Shown: piece by piece, positions 33,830 to 43,134 of the stretch
Layout of the letters: every line of letters begins with the position of its first letter
How positions within the stretch are numbered: the stretch's first letter is position 1
Assembly (NCBI GenBank): GCA_021298835.1
Contig: JAJTHG010000018.1
Location: forward strand, 1-64,000
Length of the DNA stretch: 64,000 nucleotides
Reading direction: 5' to 3'
DNA from: Gemmatimonadota bacterium
GTDB lineage: Bacteria > Gemmatimonadota > Gemmatimonadetes > Gemmatimonadales > Gemmatimonadaceae
Notes under the pieces: model-generated
The model's database searches: none
The model's input: the letters and a program-made list of their open reading frames with translations, nothing else
Told to the model about the DNA's origin: nothing
Position numbers and translations under genes: made by a program

Positions 33830-34894
33830 ATGACCTCTACCCTCGCCGACTACCGCACGCTGGGCCGCTCCGGCCTCAAGGTGTCTCCACTCTGCCTCGG
33901 GACGATGACCTTCGGGACTGACTGGGGATGGGGGGCCGACGACGCAACCAGCCGGGCGCTGTTCCGCCGGTACGTGGAGGCAGGCGGGAACTTCGTGGAT
34001 ACGGCCGACCTGTACGTCGGGGGAAAGTCGGAGGAGATGCTCGGCCGCTTCATGGCGGAGGACGGCGTGCGTGACCGGCTCGTCGTCGCCACCAAGTACT
34101 CGTACAACGCCGAGCCGGGCAACCCGAATGCCGGCGGCAACGGGCGGAAGAACCTGCTGCGGGCCCTCGAGGGATCGCTCAGGCGCCTGCGCACCGACTA
34201 CGTGGACCTGCTCTGGCTGCATTCGTGGGACGTGCACACGCCGCCCGACGAGGTGCTGCGGACGTTCGATACCGTCGTGCGGAGCGGTCGGGTCCGCTAC
34301 GTCGGCCTCAGTGACGTGCCCGCGTGGTACATGACGCGGTTGCAGACGCTGGCGGAGGCCTCGCACCTCGAGCGGATCATCGCGCTGCAGCCGGAGTACT
34401 CGCTGGTTGAACGCACGGTGGAACGCGAGCACCTGCCGGCCGCCGCATCGCTCGGTATCGGCGTCACGCCGTGGAGCCCGCTGGCGAGCGGGTTCCTCAG
34501 CGGCAAGTACGTTCGGGGAGCCGTGACCGCGGGTCGCCTCGAGACGGTGAAGGGCTCCGGCAACCCGGTGTTCGAGAAGTTCTCCGACCGGAACTGGGGC
34601 ATCCTCGACGTCGTGCGCGAGGTGGCCGCAGAGGCGGGGAGTACACCGGCGCGCGTCTCGCTGGCGTGGCTGCGCGACCGACCCGGGGTCACCTCGATCC
34701 TGATCGGCGCCACTCGCCCGGAGCAACTCAGCGAGAATCTGGCAGCCCTGTCGCTCTCGCTGACCGACGAGCAGCGCACCCGGCTCGACACGGTCAGCGC
34801 ACTGCCCCAGGCTCACCCGTACGCCCTCTTCGGGCCCACCATGCAAGCCATGTTGACCGGTGGCGTGACGGTCCGCGGCTTCGACGGGCGCTGA
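33830..34894 (+). CDS. Aldo/keto reductase
   Basis: 354 aa, NADPH-dependent TIM-barrel oxidoreductase. LGRSGLKVSPLCLGTMTFG, catalytic Asp/Tyr in NFVDTADLY, Lys in VATKYSY, His in DLLWLHSWD; cofactor segment SILIGATRPEQLSENL. Resembles YajO/Tas-type AKRs acting on small carbonyl compounds; substrate unknown. Divergent from the AraC regulator. Confidence 0.92.
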   Translation: MTSTLADYRTLGRSGLKVSPLCLGTMTFGTDWGWGADDATSRALFRRYVEAGGNFVDTADLYVGGKSEEMLGRFMAEDGVRDRLVVATKYSYNAEPGNPNAGGNGRKNLLRALEGSLRRLRTDYVDLLWLHSWDVHTPPDEVLRTFDTVVRSGRVRYVGLSDVPAWYMTRLQTLAEASHLERIIALQPEYSLVERTVEREHLPAAASLGIGVTPWSPLASGFLSGKYVRGAVTAGRLETVKGSGNPVFEKFSDRNWGILDVVREVAAEAGSTPARVSLAWLRDRPGVTSILIGATRPEQLSENLAALSLSLTDEQRTRLDTVSALPQAHPYALFGPTMQAMLTGGVTVRGFDGR

Positions 34895-34960
34895 GTCCGG
34901 GTCGGTCACCGCGCTGGTGCGCACGTCGGCGTCGGGGACCGGCGCGGCCGCTACCGCCCG

Positions 34961-35905
34961 TCAGCACCCACTCCACGCGCTCGTCCACCGGCGTTCCCAG
35001 CCCTGAGCCGTTCGCACGAGGAGCTCGAAGCGCGCCCCCTTGGCGCTCTCGCGCTGGAGGACGACGATCGGCGGGTCGGCGCCGAGCTGCAGGGCACCAG
35101 CGAAGTCGCTCGACTCGATCGACTCCTCGACTCCGTCGGTGCGCACGAACCAGCCGGCACGCCATGGCGTCGCCGTCCCGGAATCGCGCTCGGCGACGAG
35201 TGCAATGCGTTCCTCGAGGGGCGTCGCCTCCTGCCCGACGCGGCGGACGATCTCCGCGACGACCACCTCGCGGGTCGGGACGCCGGAGACGCGCACGGCG
35301 GTGCGCACAGCGGTGCGCACGAGCATCGGCAGCCCGCGAAACGACGGATTCGAGTCGCCGGGGAGACCCGACGCGAGCCGGGCCAGCTCGACGACGAGTC
35401 GTGCGGAGTCCCGGCCCCCCATCGCCGTGACGTCGAGACTGGCCATGGGGACGGCGATCCCCGTGCGGGCCGCGAGTGACCAAGGGCCGACCGCTGCGTT
35501 CGTCGGCAGCTGCAGTCGCGCCATCGGCCAGGCGACGCACTCGGTGGTGTCGGCGCGCTCGACGGCGACGATCGTGGCCTCGCCGACACGCCCCGTCGCC
35601 CCGAACAGCTCGACGCGCGACCCGCGCACGGCCGCGAAGGCCTCGGCCTCGTTGGGCGCATCTGGGAGGAGCAGGACGCCGCTGCGCACGGAGCCGCCGG
35701 GAGTGCCGACGACCAGCAGGCCGCCCAGCGCCGAGGGCCAGGACGCCAGCGCCGGATCCACCGCGCCGGCAGCCGCGGCTGCCGGGGACGCATCCGGGGC
35801 CCTATCGTTGGGGGTCTGACGTCCGGCCTCGCCGCTACACGCTGCAACGGCGAGGCCGACGCTCCACGCGAGGTGGCGCCAAACGCGCCGGCGGCGGTCG
35901 CACAC
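34961..35905 (-). CDS. Putative lipoprotein, function unknown
   Basis: 314 aa from the GTG at 35905. This start gives a compact lipoprotein leader (RRRR n-region, HLAWSVGLAVA core, lipobox AVAAC) and avoids the divergent MFS gene; a longer frame would place its ATG on the same CATG as the MFS start. The mature part is soluble, with no recognised domain; features include LELA-like strands and the repeat VRTAVRTAVRVSG. Probably envelope-located. Confidence 0.7.
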   Translation of the reverse strand: MCDRRRRVWRHLAWSVGLAVAACSGEAGRQTPNDRAPDASPAAAAAGAVDPALASWPSALGGLLVVGTPGGSVRSGVLLLPDAPNEAEAFAAVRGSRVELFGATGRVGEATIVAVERADTTECVAWPMARLQLPTNAAVGPWSLAARTGIAVPMASLDVTAMGGRDSARLVVELARLASGLPGDSNPSFRGLPMLVRTAVRTAVRVSGVPTREVVVAEIVRRVGQEATPLEERIALVAERDSGTATPWRAGWFVRTDGVEESIESSDFAGALQLGADPPIVVLQRESAKGARFELLVRTAQGWERRWTSAWSGC

Positions 35906-35957
35906 GCCGTACAATCTGCCGCGCGGGACGCCCGCGCGCACGTTCCGGCCCGAGACC

Positions 35958-37289
35958 ATGTCCCGCCCCCCGCTGTTGAGCCGCCTCGGCCTCGCCACCC
36001 CCGCGCAACGCGCGTGGGCGATGTACGACTGGGCACTGTCCGCCGCCCAGACGACGCTCATGACGGCGGTCTTCCCGATCTACTTCGTGAAGGTCGCGGG
36101 GGCCGACCTGCCCCCCGCCAAGGCGACGCAGGCGCTGGCGACGGCGAGCACCCTGTACCTGATCGTCACCGCGGTGCTCTCCCCGGTGCTCGGGGCGGTG
36201 GCCGACGTCACCGCGACGCGGAAGCGCCAGTTGCTGGCGTGCACGGTGCTGGGGGTGACCGCGTCCGCGGGGATGTTCCTGATCGGCCGGGGGGATCTGA
36301 CGCTCGCGTTCTGGCTGTTCGTGGCGGCGATGATCGGGGCTGTCGGGGCGACGGTGTTCTACGAGTCGCTGCTGCCGCACGTGGCGTCGGGTGACGAGGT
36401 GGACCGCGTGAGCACCGCCGGCTACGCGTTGGGCTACGTGGGGGGCGGAGTGCTGCTGGCGCTGCAGTTGGCGTGGATCCAGAAGCCGGCGCTGTTCGGC
36501 TTGCCCGAGGACAGCACGCTGCCGGCGCGGCTGGCGTTCGTGAGCGTAGCGGTGTGGTGGGCGATCTTCACGGTACCGATCCTGCGCGGCGTCCCCGAAC
36601 CGCCCCGCGTGCGCGAACCGGACGAAGCCGCGGGGCAGTCGGTGTGGCGCACGACGCTCGCACGCCTTGGCGAGACGCTGCGGTCGCTCCGCCAGTACCG
36701 GCAGGCGGGGCTGATGCTGCTGGCCTTCCTGATCTACAACGACGGGATCCAGACGATCATCAAGATGGCCACCGCGTACGGCACCGAGCTGGGGATCGGG
36801 CAGGGCTCGCTGATCGCGGCGATCCTGGTCGTGCAGTTCGTGGGGATCCCGTGCGCCTTCGCCTTCGGGTGGCTCGCGGGGAAGATCGGCGCGCGACCGG
36901 CGATCTATCTCGGGCTGGTCGTGTACACGGTCGCGAGCGTGCTGGGCTACTGGATGCGCGACGCGGGCGACTTCCTGCGGCTCGCGGTGCTGGTGGGGCT
37001 CGTGCAGGGCGGCACCCAGGCCCTCTCGCGCTCGCTGTTCGCGAGCATGGTGCCGGCGCACAAGAGCGGCGAGTTCTTCGGCTTCTACAGCGTCTTCGAG
37101 AAGTTCGCGGGGATCTTCGGGCCGCTGCTCTTCGCGGTGGCGATCGAAATGACCGGATCGAGCCGCAACTCGATCCTCAGTGTGATCGCGTTCTTCGTCG
37201 TCGGCGGGGTGCTGCTGGCGTTCGTGGACCCGGCAGCGGGGCGGGCCGAGGCGCAGGCGGCGGACGCGGCGCTGGTCCCGGGGAAGTAG
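35958..37289 (+). CDS. MFS transporter, UMF1/Atg22-like
   Basis: 443 aa, about 12 hydrophobic segments. The N-terminus AWAMYDWALSAAQTTLMTAVFPIYF is the UMF1 signature; MFS loop VADVTATRKRQ follows. A central cytoplasmic loop carries VPEPPRVREPDEAAG. Late motif GGTQALSRSLFASMVPAHKSGEFFGFY is also typical of UMF1. Substrate unknown; efflux of small molecules is plausible. Confidence 0.9.
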   Translation: MSRPPLLSRLGLATPAQRAWAMYDWALSAAQTTLMTAVFPIYFVKVAGADLPPAKATQALATASTLYLIVTAVLSPVLGAVADVTATRKRQLLACTVLGVTASAGMFLIGRGDLTLAFWLFVAAMIGAVGATVFYESLLPHVASGDEVDRVSTAGYALGYVGGGVLLALQLAWIQKPALFGLPEDSTLPARLAFVSVAVWWAIFTVPILRGVPEPPRVREPDEAAGQSVWRTTLARLGETLRSLRQYRQAGLMLLAFLIYNDGIQTIIKMATAYGTELGIGQGSLIAAILVVQFVGIPCAFAFGWLAGKIGARPAIYLGLVVYTVASVLGYWMRDAGDFLRLAVLVGLVQGGTQALSRSLFASMVPAHKSGEFFGFYSVFEKFAGIFGPLLFAVAIEMTGSSRNSILSVIAFFVVGGVLLAFVDPAAGRAEAQAADAALVPGK

Positions 37290-37348
37290 GGGCGCGAATC
37301 GGCACGTGACCGCATGCGGGGGGCCGCCCGGCAGCCGGCCCACCGGGG

Positions 37349-37654
37349 TCACCCCCCACCCTTCCCGTCGGGACGCGGGGGGAGGTACCGCCCCACGAGA
37401 TCCCAATGCCACGCATCCCGCCGCTCGCCCGTATCGGGATCCTTGAGCGGCTTGAACTGCAGCCGGTAGAGCGGCAACCCTGCGGCACGGCCGTAGGCCT
37501 CGAGGGCGGCGCGATCGGTGCTCACGAGGTGCGCCATGGGGGTCCCGCGCCACACGTGGCGGTGCAGCCAGAGGCCGCCCGCCATCGCGTGCCGCATCCC
37601 GTCGCCGCGCTTGGCGAATTCGCGCCACGCAAGATGGTTCCCGTTCTGATCCAC
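37349..37654 (-). CDS. Small DUF4031-like protein
   Basis: 101 aa from a GTG 8 bases downstream of the polA stop, so co-transcribed with polA. The pattern WRGTPMAHLVST ... LEAYGRAAGLPLYRLQF ... DAWHWDLVGRYLPP resembles DUF4031 proteins (His-rich, HLVS then LxxxAxxxGLxxxxxQ then HxDL). Function unknown; assignment by memory of the pattern only. Confidence 0.6.
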   Translation of the reverse strand: MDQNGNHLAWREFAKRGDGMRHAMAGGLWLHRHVWRGTPMAHLVSTDRAALEAYGRAAGLPLYRLQFKPLKDPDTGERRDAWHWDLVGRYLPPRPDGKGGG

Positions 37655-37662
37655 GATCGCGC

Positions 37663-40590
37663 CTACTTCGCGTCCACCCAGTTGGGCCCGGACCCGAGCT
37701 CGACGAGCAAGGGCACCGAGAGCGTCGCGGCCCCCTCCATCTCGGTCTTCACCAGCGTCGACAGCCGATCGAGCTCGCCCGGTGGCGCCTCGAAGACGAG
37801 TTCGTCGTGCACCTGCAGCAGCATCTTCGCCGCGAAGCCCTCGTCGGCGAGTCGGCGGTGGAGGCGGATCATCGCGACCTTGATGAGGTCCGCGGCGGAG
37901 CCCTGGATCGGGGCGTTCTGCGCGACGCGCTCGCCGAAGGCGCGGATGTTGAAGTTCTTGTCCGTGAGCTCGGGGATGTAGCGGCGGCGGCCGAAGATGG
38001 TCTCGACGTAGCCGCGGCCCTTCGCCTGCTCGACCATGCCGTCGAGGAAGGCGCGGACGCCGGCGAAGCGCTCGAAGTACGTCGTGATGAACTGCTTCGC
38101 CTCGACGTGCTCGATGCGGAGCTGCCGGGAGAGCGCGTGCGCCCCCTGCCCGTAGATCGTCGCGAAGTTGATCGTCTTCGCGCGCGCGCGCATCTCCGCG
38201 GTCACGTCGGCGAGCGGGACGCCGAAGATGATCGCGGCGGTCTGCCGGTGGATGTCGCCGCCGGCGCGGAACGCCTCGACGAACGCCGGGTCGCCGGAGA
38301 GGTGGGCCAGCAGGCGCAATTCGATCTGCGAGTAGTCGGCGGTGAGGAAGACCCAGCCCGACCGCGGCACGAAGCCGCGCCGGATCTCGCGCCCGAGTTC
38401 CGAGCGCACGGGGATGTTCTGCAGGTTCGGGTCGCTCGACGCCAGGCGACCCGTCGCCGAGCCGGTCTGGTTGAACGACGTGTGCAGCCGGCCCGTGCGC
38501 GGGTGGACCATGCGCGGCAGCGCGTCGAGGTAGGTGCTCTCGAGCTTCGCCACCTCGCGGTACTCCATGAGGCGGATCGGCAGCTCGTGCCCCATCGCCG
38601 CGAGTTCCTCGAGCACGCTGGCGTCGGTCGAGGCGCCGGTGGCGGTCTTCTTGAGCACCGGGAGCCCGAGCTTCTCGAAGAGGATCCGGCGCAGCTGCGG
38701 CGTCGAGTTGACGTTGAAGACCTCACCGGCCGCCTCGTGCAGCGCCGCCTCGAGCCGCGTGCGCTCGGCCGCGAAGCGCGCCTTGAGCTGCGCGAACCAC
38801 GCGAGGTCGATCGCGATCCCCTCCCACTCCATGTCGGCGAGCACCTGCACGAGCGGCATCTCGACGTCGCGGAAGAGCGCGGCCTGTGCCCCGAGCGTCG
38901 GCACCAGCCGGTCGGCGAGCCGCCGGGTCATGTCGGCGTCCTCGCACGAGTACGCCGCCGCCTCGCGCACCGGCACCACGTCGAAGCCCAGCTGCCCCTT
39001 GCCCTTCCCGACGAGTTGCTCGTACGTCGTCATCTCGTGGCCGAGCAGCTCGAGGGCCAGCAGGTCGAGCCCGTGCGAGCGCCGCCCCGGATCGAGCACG
39101 TACGACGCGAGCATCGTATCCACCGCCAAGCCGCGCAGGCGCACCCCTGCGCCGCGCAGCACGAGCAGGTCGTACTTCGCGTTCTGCCCGATCTTCGCCA
39201 CTGCCGGATCGTCGAGCAGTGCCCGCAGCGGTGCCAGCGCGTCGCCCAGCAGGGGCGGCAGGTTCACCGGATCCGGCGCTCCCGCCGCCAAGGCGCGCGC
39301 CGCGATCGAGTCGCCGGTGACGGTGGCCCCCAGCAGGTCGCCCTGGCCGCCCTGCGGCACGCGGTGCGCCAAGGGGAGGTACCACGCCTCCCCGGCCTCG
39401 GCGGCGATGGAGATCCCCACCAGCGTCGCGCGAAGCGGGTCCACCGCCACGGGAGCGTCGGGATCCGTGACCGTCTCGGTATCCACCGCGATCGTCCCGA
39501 CGGCGCGGCACCGCGCCACGAGCGCCGCGACCGCCTCGACGGTATCGGCGACGACGTACTGCGCGACCGGATCGGTCGCGGTGGCCGGCGGCGCCTCGGA
39601 CGGGCCGGCGGTGGCGGCGGCGGTGACCGCAGCGGCGGTGGCAGCGGCGGTGGCCGCGGCGCCGCCGCCGGCGGCCGGACTCGCGTCCTTGGGAAGCCGC
39701 GCGAGCAACGACGCGAACTCCAACTCGACGTAGAGCTGCTTGAGCGTCGGCAGGTCGGGCGGGTCGAGCGTGAGCGCCGAGACATCGAGCGTGACCGGCA
39801 CGTCGCGCTTGGCCTTCGCCAGCGAATACGAGAGCCGCGCCTCCGCCTCGGCGGCCCGCAGCGCCTTCTGCGCGCGCGGCGGTGTCACCTCGTCGAGGTG
39901 CGCATAGATGGCGTCGAGCGATCCCCACTGTGCGAGCAGGGCGGCGGCTCCCTTCTCGCCGATCCCCGCGACGCCGGGCACGTTGTCCGAGGCATCGCCG
40001 ACGAGGGCGAGGAAGTCCACGACCTGGTGTGGCGGCACCCCCAGCCGTTCGTGCGCCGTCTCGACGTCGTACCACTTCTCGGTGGTCGCCCCCGGCCGGC
40101 CGTGGTAGGGATTGAGGATCCAGACGCCGGGCCGCACGAGCTGCACCAGGTCCTTGTCCGGCGAGACGACGACGACGTTGAGGCCCGCCGCGACCGCCTC
40201 GTCGGTGAGCGTGGCGATGACGTCGTCGGCCTCGTAGCCGGGAACCTCGAGCAGCGGAATCCGCTGTGCCGCGAGCAGCGCCTCGACCCGCTCGACCCCG
40301 CGGTCGAAGTCCTGCTGCGCGGCCTCCTCGAGCGCCACGCGGTTCGCCTTGTAGTCGGCGTATTCCGTCTCGCGAGCCGACATTCCCGCGTCGTGCACCC
40401 AGCCGAGGTATTCGGGGTGGTGCACCCGCAGCAGCCGGTCGAGGAAGTTGGCGATGCCCCACGGGATCGCCGTATTCTCGCCGCGGCGCGTGGTGAGGGG
40501 CCGGTTGCCCGCCGCGTGGAAGGCCCGGTACACGAGCGCGTAGCCATCGACGAGGAACAGCCGCGGCGCCGGCGGCAGCGTGACGTCCAT
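37663..40590 (-). CDS. polA: DNA polymerase I
   Basis: 975 aa from the ATG at 40590 (a TTG three codons upstream is also possible). 5'-3' nuclease domain (1-300): LFLVDGYALVYRAF, YEADDVIATL, SPDKDLVQLV, VGDASDNVPGVAGIGEKGA. An Ala/Thr-rich linker follows (about 305-345). Proofreading domain appears active: IAVDTET, KYDLLVLRGAG, YSCEDADMTRRL. Polymerase domain: TADYSQIELRLLAHLSGD, O-helix RAKTINFATIYGQG (Ala where Gly is common), QVHDELVFEAP. Acts in Okazaki-fragment processing and repair. Confidence 0.96.
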   Translation of the reverse strand: MDVTLPPAPRLFLVDGYALVYRAFHAAGNRPLTTRRGENTAIPWGIANFLDRLLRVHHPEYLGWVHDAGMSARETEYADYKANRVALEEAAQQDFDRGVERVEALLAAQRIPLLEVPGYEADDVIATLTDEAVAAGLNVVVVSPDKDLVQLVRPGVWILNPYHGRPGATTEKWYDVETAHERLGVPPHQVVDFLALVGDASDNVPGVAGIGEKGAAALLAQWGSLDAIYAHLDEVTPPRAQKALRAAEAEARLSYSLAKAKRDVPVTLDVSALTLDPPDLPTLKQLYVELEFASLLARLPKDASPAAGGGAAATAAATAAAVTAAATAGPSEAPPATATDPVAQYVVADTVEAVAALVARCRAVGTIAVDTETVTDPDAPVAVDPLRATLVGISIAAEAGEAWYLPLAHRVPQGGQGDLLGATVTGDSIAARALAAGAPDPVNLPPLLGDALAPLRALLDDPAVAKIGQNAKYDLLVLRGAGVRLRGLAVDTMLASYVLDPGRRSHGLDLLALELLGHEMTTYEQLVGKGKGQLGFDVVPVREAAAYSCEDADMTRRLADRLVPTLGAQAALFRDVEMPLVQVLADMEWEGIAIDLAWFAQLKARFAAERTRLEAALHEAAGEVFNVNSTPQLRRILFEKLGLPVLKKTATGASTDASVLEELAAMGHELPIRLMEYREVAKLESTYLDALPRMVHPRTGRLHTSFNQTGSATGRLASSDPNLQNIPVRSELGREIRRGFVPRSGWVFLTADYSQIELRLLAHLSGDPAFVEAFRAGGDIHRQTAAIIFGVPLADVTAEMRARAKTINFATIYGQGAHALSRQLRIEHVEAKQFITTYFERFAGVRAFLDGMVEQAKGRGYVETIFGRRRYIPELTDKNFNIRAFGERVAQNAPIQGSAADLIKVAMIRLHRRLADEGFAAKMLLQVHDELVFEAPPGELDRLSTLVKTEMEGAATLSVPLLVELGSGPNWVDAK

Positions 40591-40649
40591 GACGCCCAAG
40601 CATAACGCCCGACAACGGCGGCGTCGGGGCGGGCGGGCGACGCGTTCGG

Positions 40650-40679
40650 CCGGACGGTGGAGGGGGAGACACCGTCCGG
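40650..40679 (-). terminator. GC hairpin downstream of cspA
   Basis: Perfect 10-bp inverted repeat CCGGACGGTG / CACCGTCCGG with a 10-base loop, 17 bases past the cspA stop and before the polA start. No T-run follows on the minus strand, so it could be an intrinsic terminator of a GC-rich genome or an attenuator. Confidence 0.6.
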
Positions 40680-40695
40680 GTCCTGCCGTCGTGAA

Positions 40696-40905
40696 TCAGC
40701 CGACCCGCTTCACCTTCGTGGCGCTCATTCCCTTGTCGCCAAGGCGGACCTCGAATTCGACGTCGCAGCCTTCGGGGAGGGTCTTGAAGCCCTCCATCTC
40801 GATCTGCGTGTAGTGGACGAAGATGTCCGGTCCCCCGTCGGGTCCGCTGATGAAGCCGTACCCCTTGGCGTCATTGAACCACTTCACCTTGCCGACGCTT
40901 GCCAT
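40696..40905 (-). CDS. Cold shock domain protein
   Basis: 69 aa single-OB-fold RNA/DNA chaperone. RNP1 KGYGFI and RNP2 DIFVHYTQI are intact; starts VGKVKWFNDAKG. The ATG at 40905 has a strong SD (GGGAGGGGAA upstream). The leader from the predicted start point to ATG is about 70 bases. Followed by a hairpin terminator. Confidence 0.95.
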   Translation of the reverse strand: MASVGKVKWFNDAKGYGFISGPDGGPDIFVHYTQIEMEGFKTLPEGCDVEFEVRLGDKGMSATKVKRVG

Positions 40906-40981
40906 GGCATTCCCCTCCCGCATCCAGTGCTTCGCGTCCGTACGGAACGCGATCCGTCGCGGCCGGATTGACCGCCAATAA

Positions 40982-41011
40982 GGGATACGGTGGGTCGGCT
41001 TATTTTGTCAA
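40982..41011 (-). promoter_or_regulatory. Candidate sigma-70 promoter of the cold shock gene
   Basis: On the minus strand a perfect -35 TTGACA (41011-41006) is followed after 18 bases by TATCCC (40987-40982). The -35 overlaps the stop codon of the upstream kinase gene, so the cold shock gene should have its own transcript. The -10 is weak. Confidence 0.45.
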
Positions 41012-41616
41012 TGAGTTAGCGCAATAATGAGAATACCTGTGAGTGCGACCCCCCCGGCCGTCCGCAGGTTGTCGTCGAGCGGACCCGCCGGGGCTTCGGA
41101 CAGGGCCCCCGCGAGCCCGAGCCCGAGGGCCGTCATGGGGGACCAGTTTGCGAGTCCCCAGGCCCCGGCCGCCGTCATGGACAGCAGGGCGACCGAGCCC
41201 TCGAGGGACTTGCCGCTGGCCCAGCGGTGGCGGCCGACCAGCCGGCCGATGGTCCCGGCCGCCCCATCACCGGCCGACACGGCCCACATGGCCGCGACGG
41301 CCACGGACGGCGGCGTCAGGAGACAGACGAGGAAGAAGGCGGCAAAGAGCCAGGTGGCGCCGGCCACGCCACCGCCGGCCTCGTGCGTCCGCAGCAGGGG
41401 ACCGGCGAGGCGGTCGAACCGTTCGCGCACGGCGGGAGACCAGCGACGGGCGAGTTCCACGGCGATCGCCGTCGCGAGGAGGGCTCCCGTGAGACCCACC
41501 ATCACGGGACGCCGGATCCCGGCGGCGTACGCTACGGGGAGGACGGTGGTGGCCCCGTGGATCGCCTTGCGCTGCAACTCCCGCCGCACGGTCAGGGCGG
41601 GGGAGTCGGCGGTCAT
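41008..41616 (-). CDS. Polyprenol/dolichol-kinase-like membrane protein
   Basis: 202 aa, about six hydrophobic helices. The motif SAGDGAAGTIGRLVGRHRW ... GKSLEGSVAL matches the CTP-dependent dolichol/phytol/diacylglycerol kinase group (GD..A...G...G...K..EGS). N-terminal RELQRKAIHGATTVLPV is also characteristic (RK..H). It likely phosphorylates an isoprenoid alcohol or lipid; substrate unknown. Start overlaps the GWxTD gene stop (ATGA). Confidence 0.82.
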   Translation of the reverse strand: MTADSPALTVRRELQRKAIHGATTVLPVAYAAGIRRPVMVGLTGALLATAIAVELARRWSPAVRERFDRLAGPLLRTHEAGGGVAGATWLFAAFFLVCLLTPPSVAVAAMWAVSAGDGAAGTIGRLVGRHRWASGKSLEGSVALLSMTAAGAWGLANWSPMTALGLGLAGALSEAPAGPLDDNLRTAGGVALTGILIIALTH

Positions 41617-43028
41617 GTCCCGTTCCGATCCTGGAGCGCGCGGGCGAGGGCCTGGAAGTCCCCCTGACTCTGGACCGACAGGCGCCAGCGGCCGAAGCCC
41701 GTCTGGTCGATGAACACCAGCGTGACGCGCCGGGAGGGATAGTCCCACACGAGCGCGCGACCGCGCGACCCGACGTCCAGGGGATTCGTCTCGCGCACCA
41801 GCTCGGGCTCGCCGAGGGTGATGAAGACCATGCCGCGGTCGGTGAGCCAGCCCTGCTGCCCCTCGTCCCGGAAGCGCGCATTGGCGGCCTGGATGCGCTG
41901 GAAGTACTGGCGCAGCCCTTCGTGCTCGGGCGTCGCCGGCGTCGGATCGGTGGAGGCCACGAAGCGCGCCCAGGCCTCGGCCCGCTGCTCTGCGGCCACC
42001 TCGCGCAGCGCACGCAGGCGGGTCGGGGACGCGAAGTAGCGCAGGTAGCTCAGCATCTGCTCGAACGAGGCGACGGGCAGGTCGTCACCGAACGAGACGA
42101 ACACGGGCACCGTGGTCGTGTCGTCGGGGGCGTCGGAGCGGGAGAACCCGATCGTCGTCACCCCGATCCCGAGCCGGCGCACCGGCACCGCGAAGATCCC
42201 GCTGAAGAGGCCGGGGCCGCGGCGCACGAGCGGCAGGGAGTCGACGAAAAGGGTGGCACCCTCGGTCTCGACGCGAGCGCGCAAGGTGACGCGCTCGGCG
42301 GCACCGTAGGCCTCGAGGTAAACGGGCACGACGGAGTCGCGGCCGAAGACCACCGTCGAGCGGGGCGACGGCACCAGGCGCGGCAGGGAATCGAGACTCG
42401 GCCGCAGACTGGCCTGATAGAACGGCACGGGGCTGCCGAGGGCACTGCGGCCGGTGAGCGTCGGGACGGTGAGCGGGCGCGACGCCGTGCCCACCCGCCC
42501 GGAGCCCTCGTCACGGACGGTGACGGTGAGTTCTGCCTCGCCCGGCGGCAGCGCCAGCAACTGCTCGAAGATCACGCTCTCGTCGGTGCGACCGGTCTCC
42601 TTGAACGAGGTGACCCGGACCGTCTCCGTGGTGGTGACGCGGGCCAGTGGCGCGTCCCCGCGCCGCGCCTCGAGGGTCACGGAGTAGTTCGCCACGTAGC
42701 GATCACCCTCTCGGGTGAACCCGAGGGAGCGGTTGCCCAGCGACAGGGTGACCAGCGCGAGGGTGCTGTCGGCGCTGCGCCCCCCGAGAAAGGCAACGCT
42801 GCCCACGAACGGCATCGGGAACCCGGAGGCCAGCAGCCCCAGCTGTCGGTACAGGGCGACGACGTCGAAGGTCGAGAGGTCGGCGCCGGCAGGCACGCCG
42901 GGGGCGACGCCGGAACGGCCAGCGGGGGTCGGCGCGGGGGTAGGCGCCGGGGTGCCACGGGAGCAGGCCGTGACAGCGAGGAGTAGGGCGGCCAGGCGGC
43001 GAGCCGGGCGGGAGCGTCGAATCGACAT
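41613..43028 (-). CDS. GWxTD-domain lipoprotein
   Basis: 471 aa, lipoprotein leader with lipobox AVTAC followed by a Pro/Ala/Thr linker (TPAPTPAPTPAG). The C-terminal GWxTD domain shows DEGQQGWLTDRGMVFITLGEPE and DYPSRRVTLVFID. The middle is beta-rich with no catalytic motif seen. GWxTD proteins are common in Gemmatimonadota and related phyla; function unknown. Coupled to the polyprenol-kinase-like gene. Confidence 0.85.
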   Translation of the reverse strand: MSIRRSRPARRLAALLLAVTACSRGTPAPTPAPTPAGRSGVAPGVPAGADLSTFDVVALYRQLGLLASGFPMPFVGSVAFLGGRSADSTLALVTLSLGNRSLGFTREGDRYVANYSVTLEARRGDAPLARVTTTETVRVTSFKETGRTDESVIFEQLLALPPGEAELTVTVRDEGSGRVGTASRPLTVPTLTGRSALGSPVPFYQASLRPSLDSLPRLVPSPRSTVVFGRDSVVPVYLEAYGAAERVTLRARVETEGATLFVDSLPLVRRGPGLFSGIFAVPVRRLGIGVTTIGFSRSDAPDDTTTVPVFVSFGDDLPVASFEQMLSYLRYFASPTRLRALREVAAEQRAEAWARFVASTDPTPATPEHEGLRQYFQRIQAANARFRDEGQQGWLTDRGMVFITLGEPELVRETNPLDVGSRGRALVWDYPSRRVTLVFIDQTGFGRWRLSVQSQGDFQALARALQDRNGT

Positions 43029-43134
43029 CACGGACCAGAAAGACCGGCGGGGACTTGCGCGCCTTCGATTCTACACCGCTACCCCGTCGGCCGCTCGCTT
43101 GTGCCTCTCGGTCGGCGGCCGTTAGCTTCGACGC

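Noticed and set aside
35906-36061. Longer start for the putative lipoprotein overlapping the MFS gene
   Set aside because: The GTG at 35905 gives a proper lipobox leader and removes the overlap with the divergent gene.
39570-39690. GC-rich trinucleotide-like repeats in polA
   Set aside because: They encode the Ala/Thr-rich interdomain linker of DNA polymerase I in frame; not an independent element.
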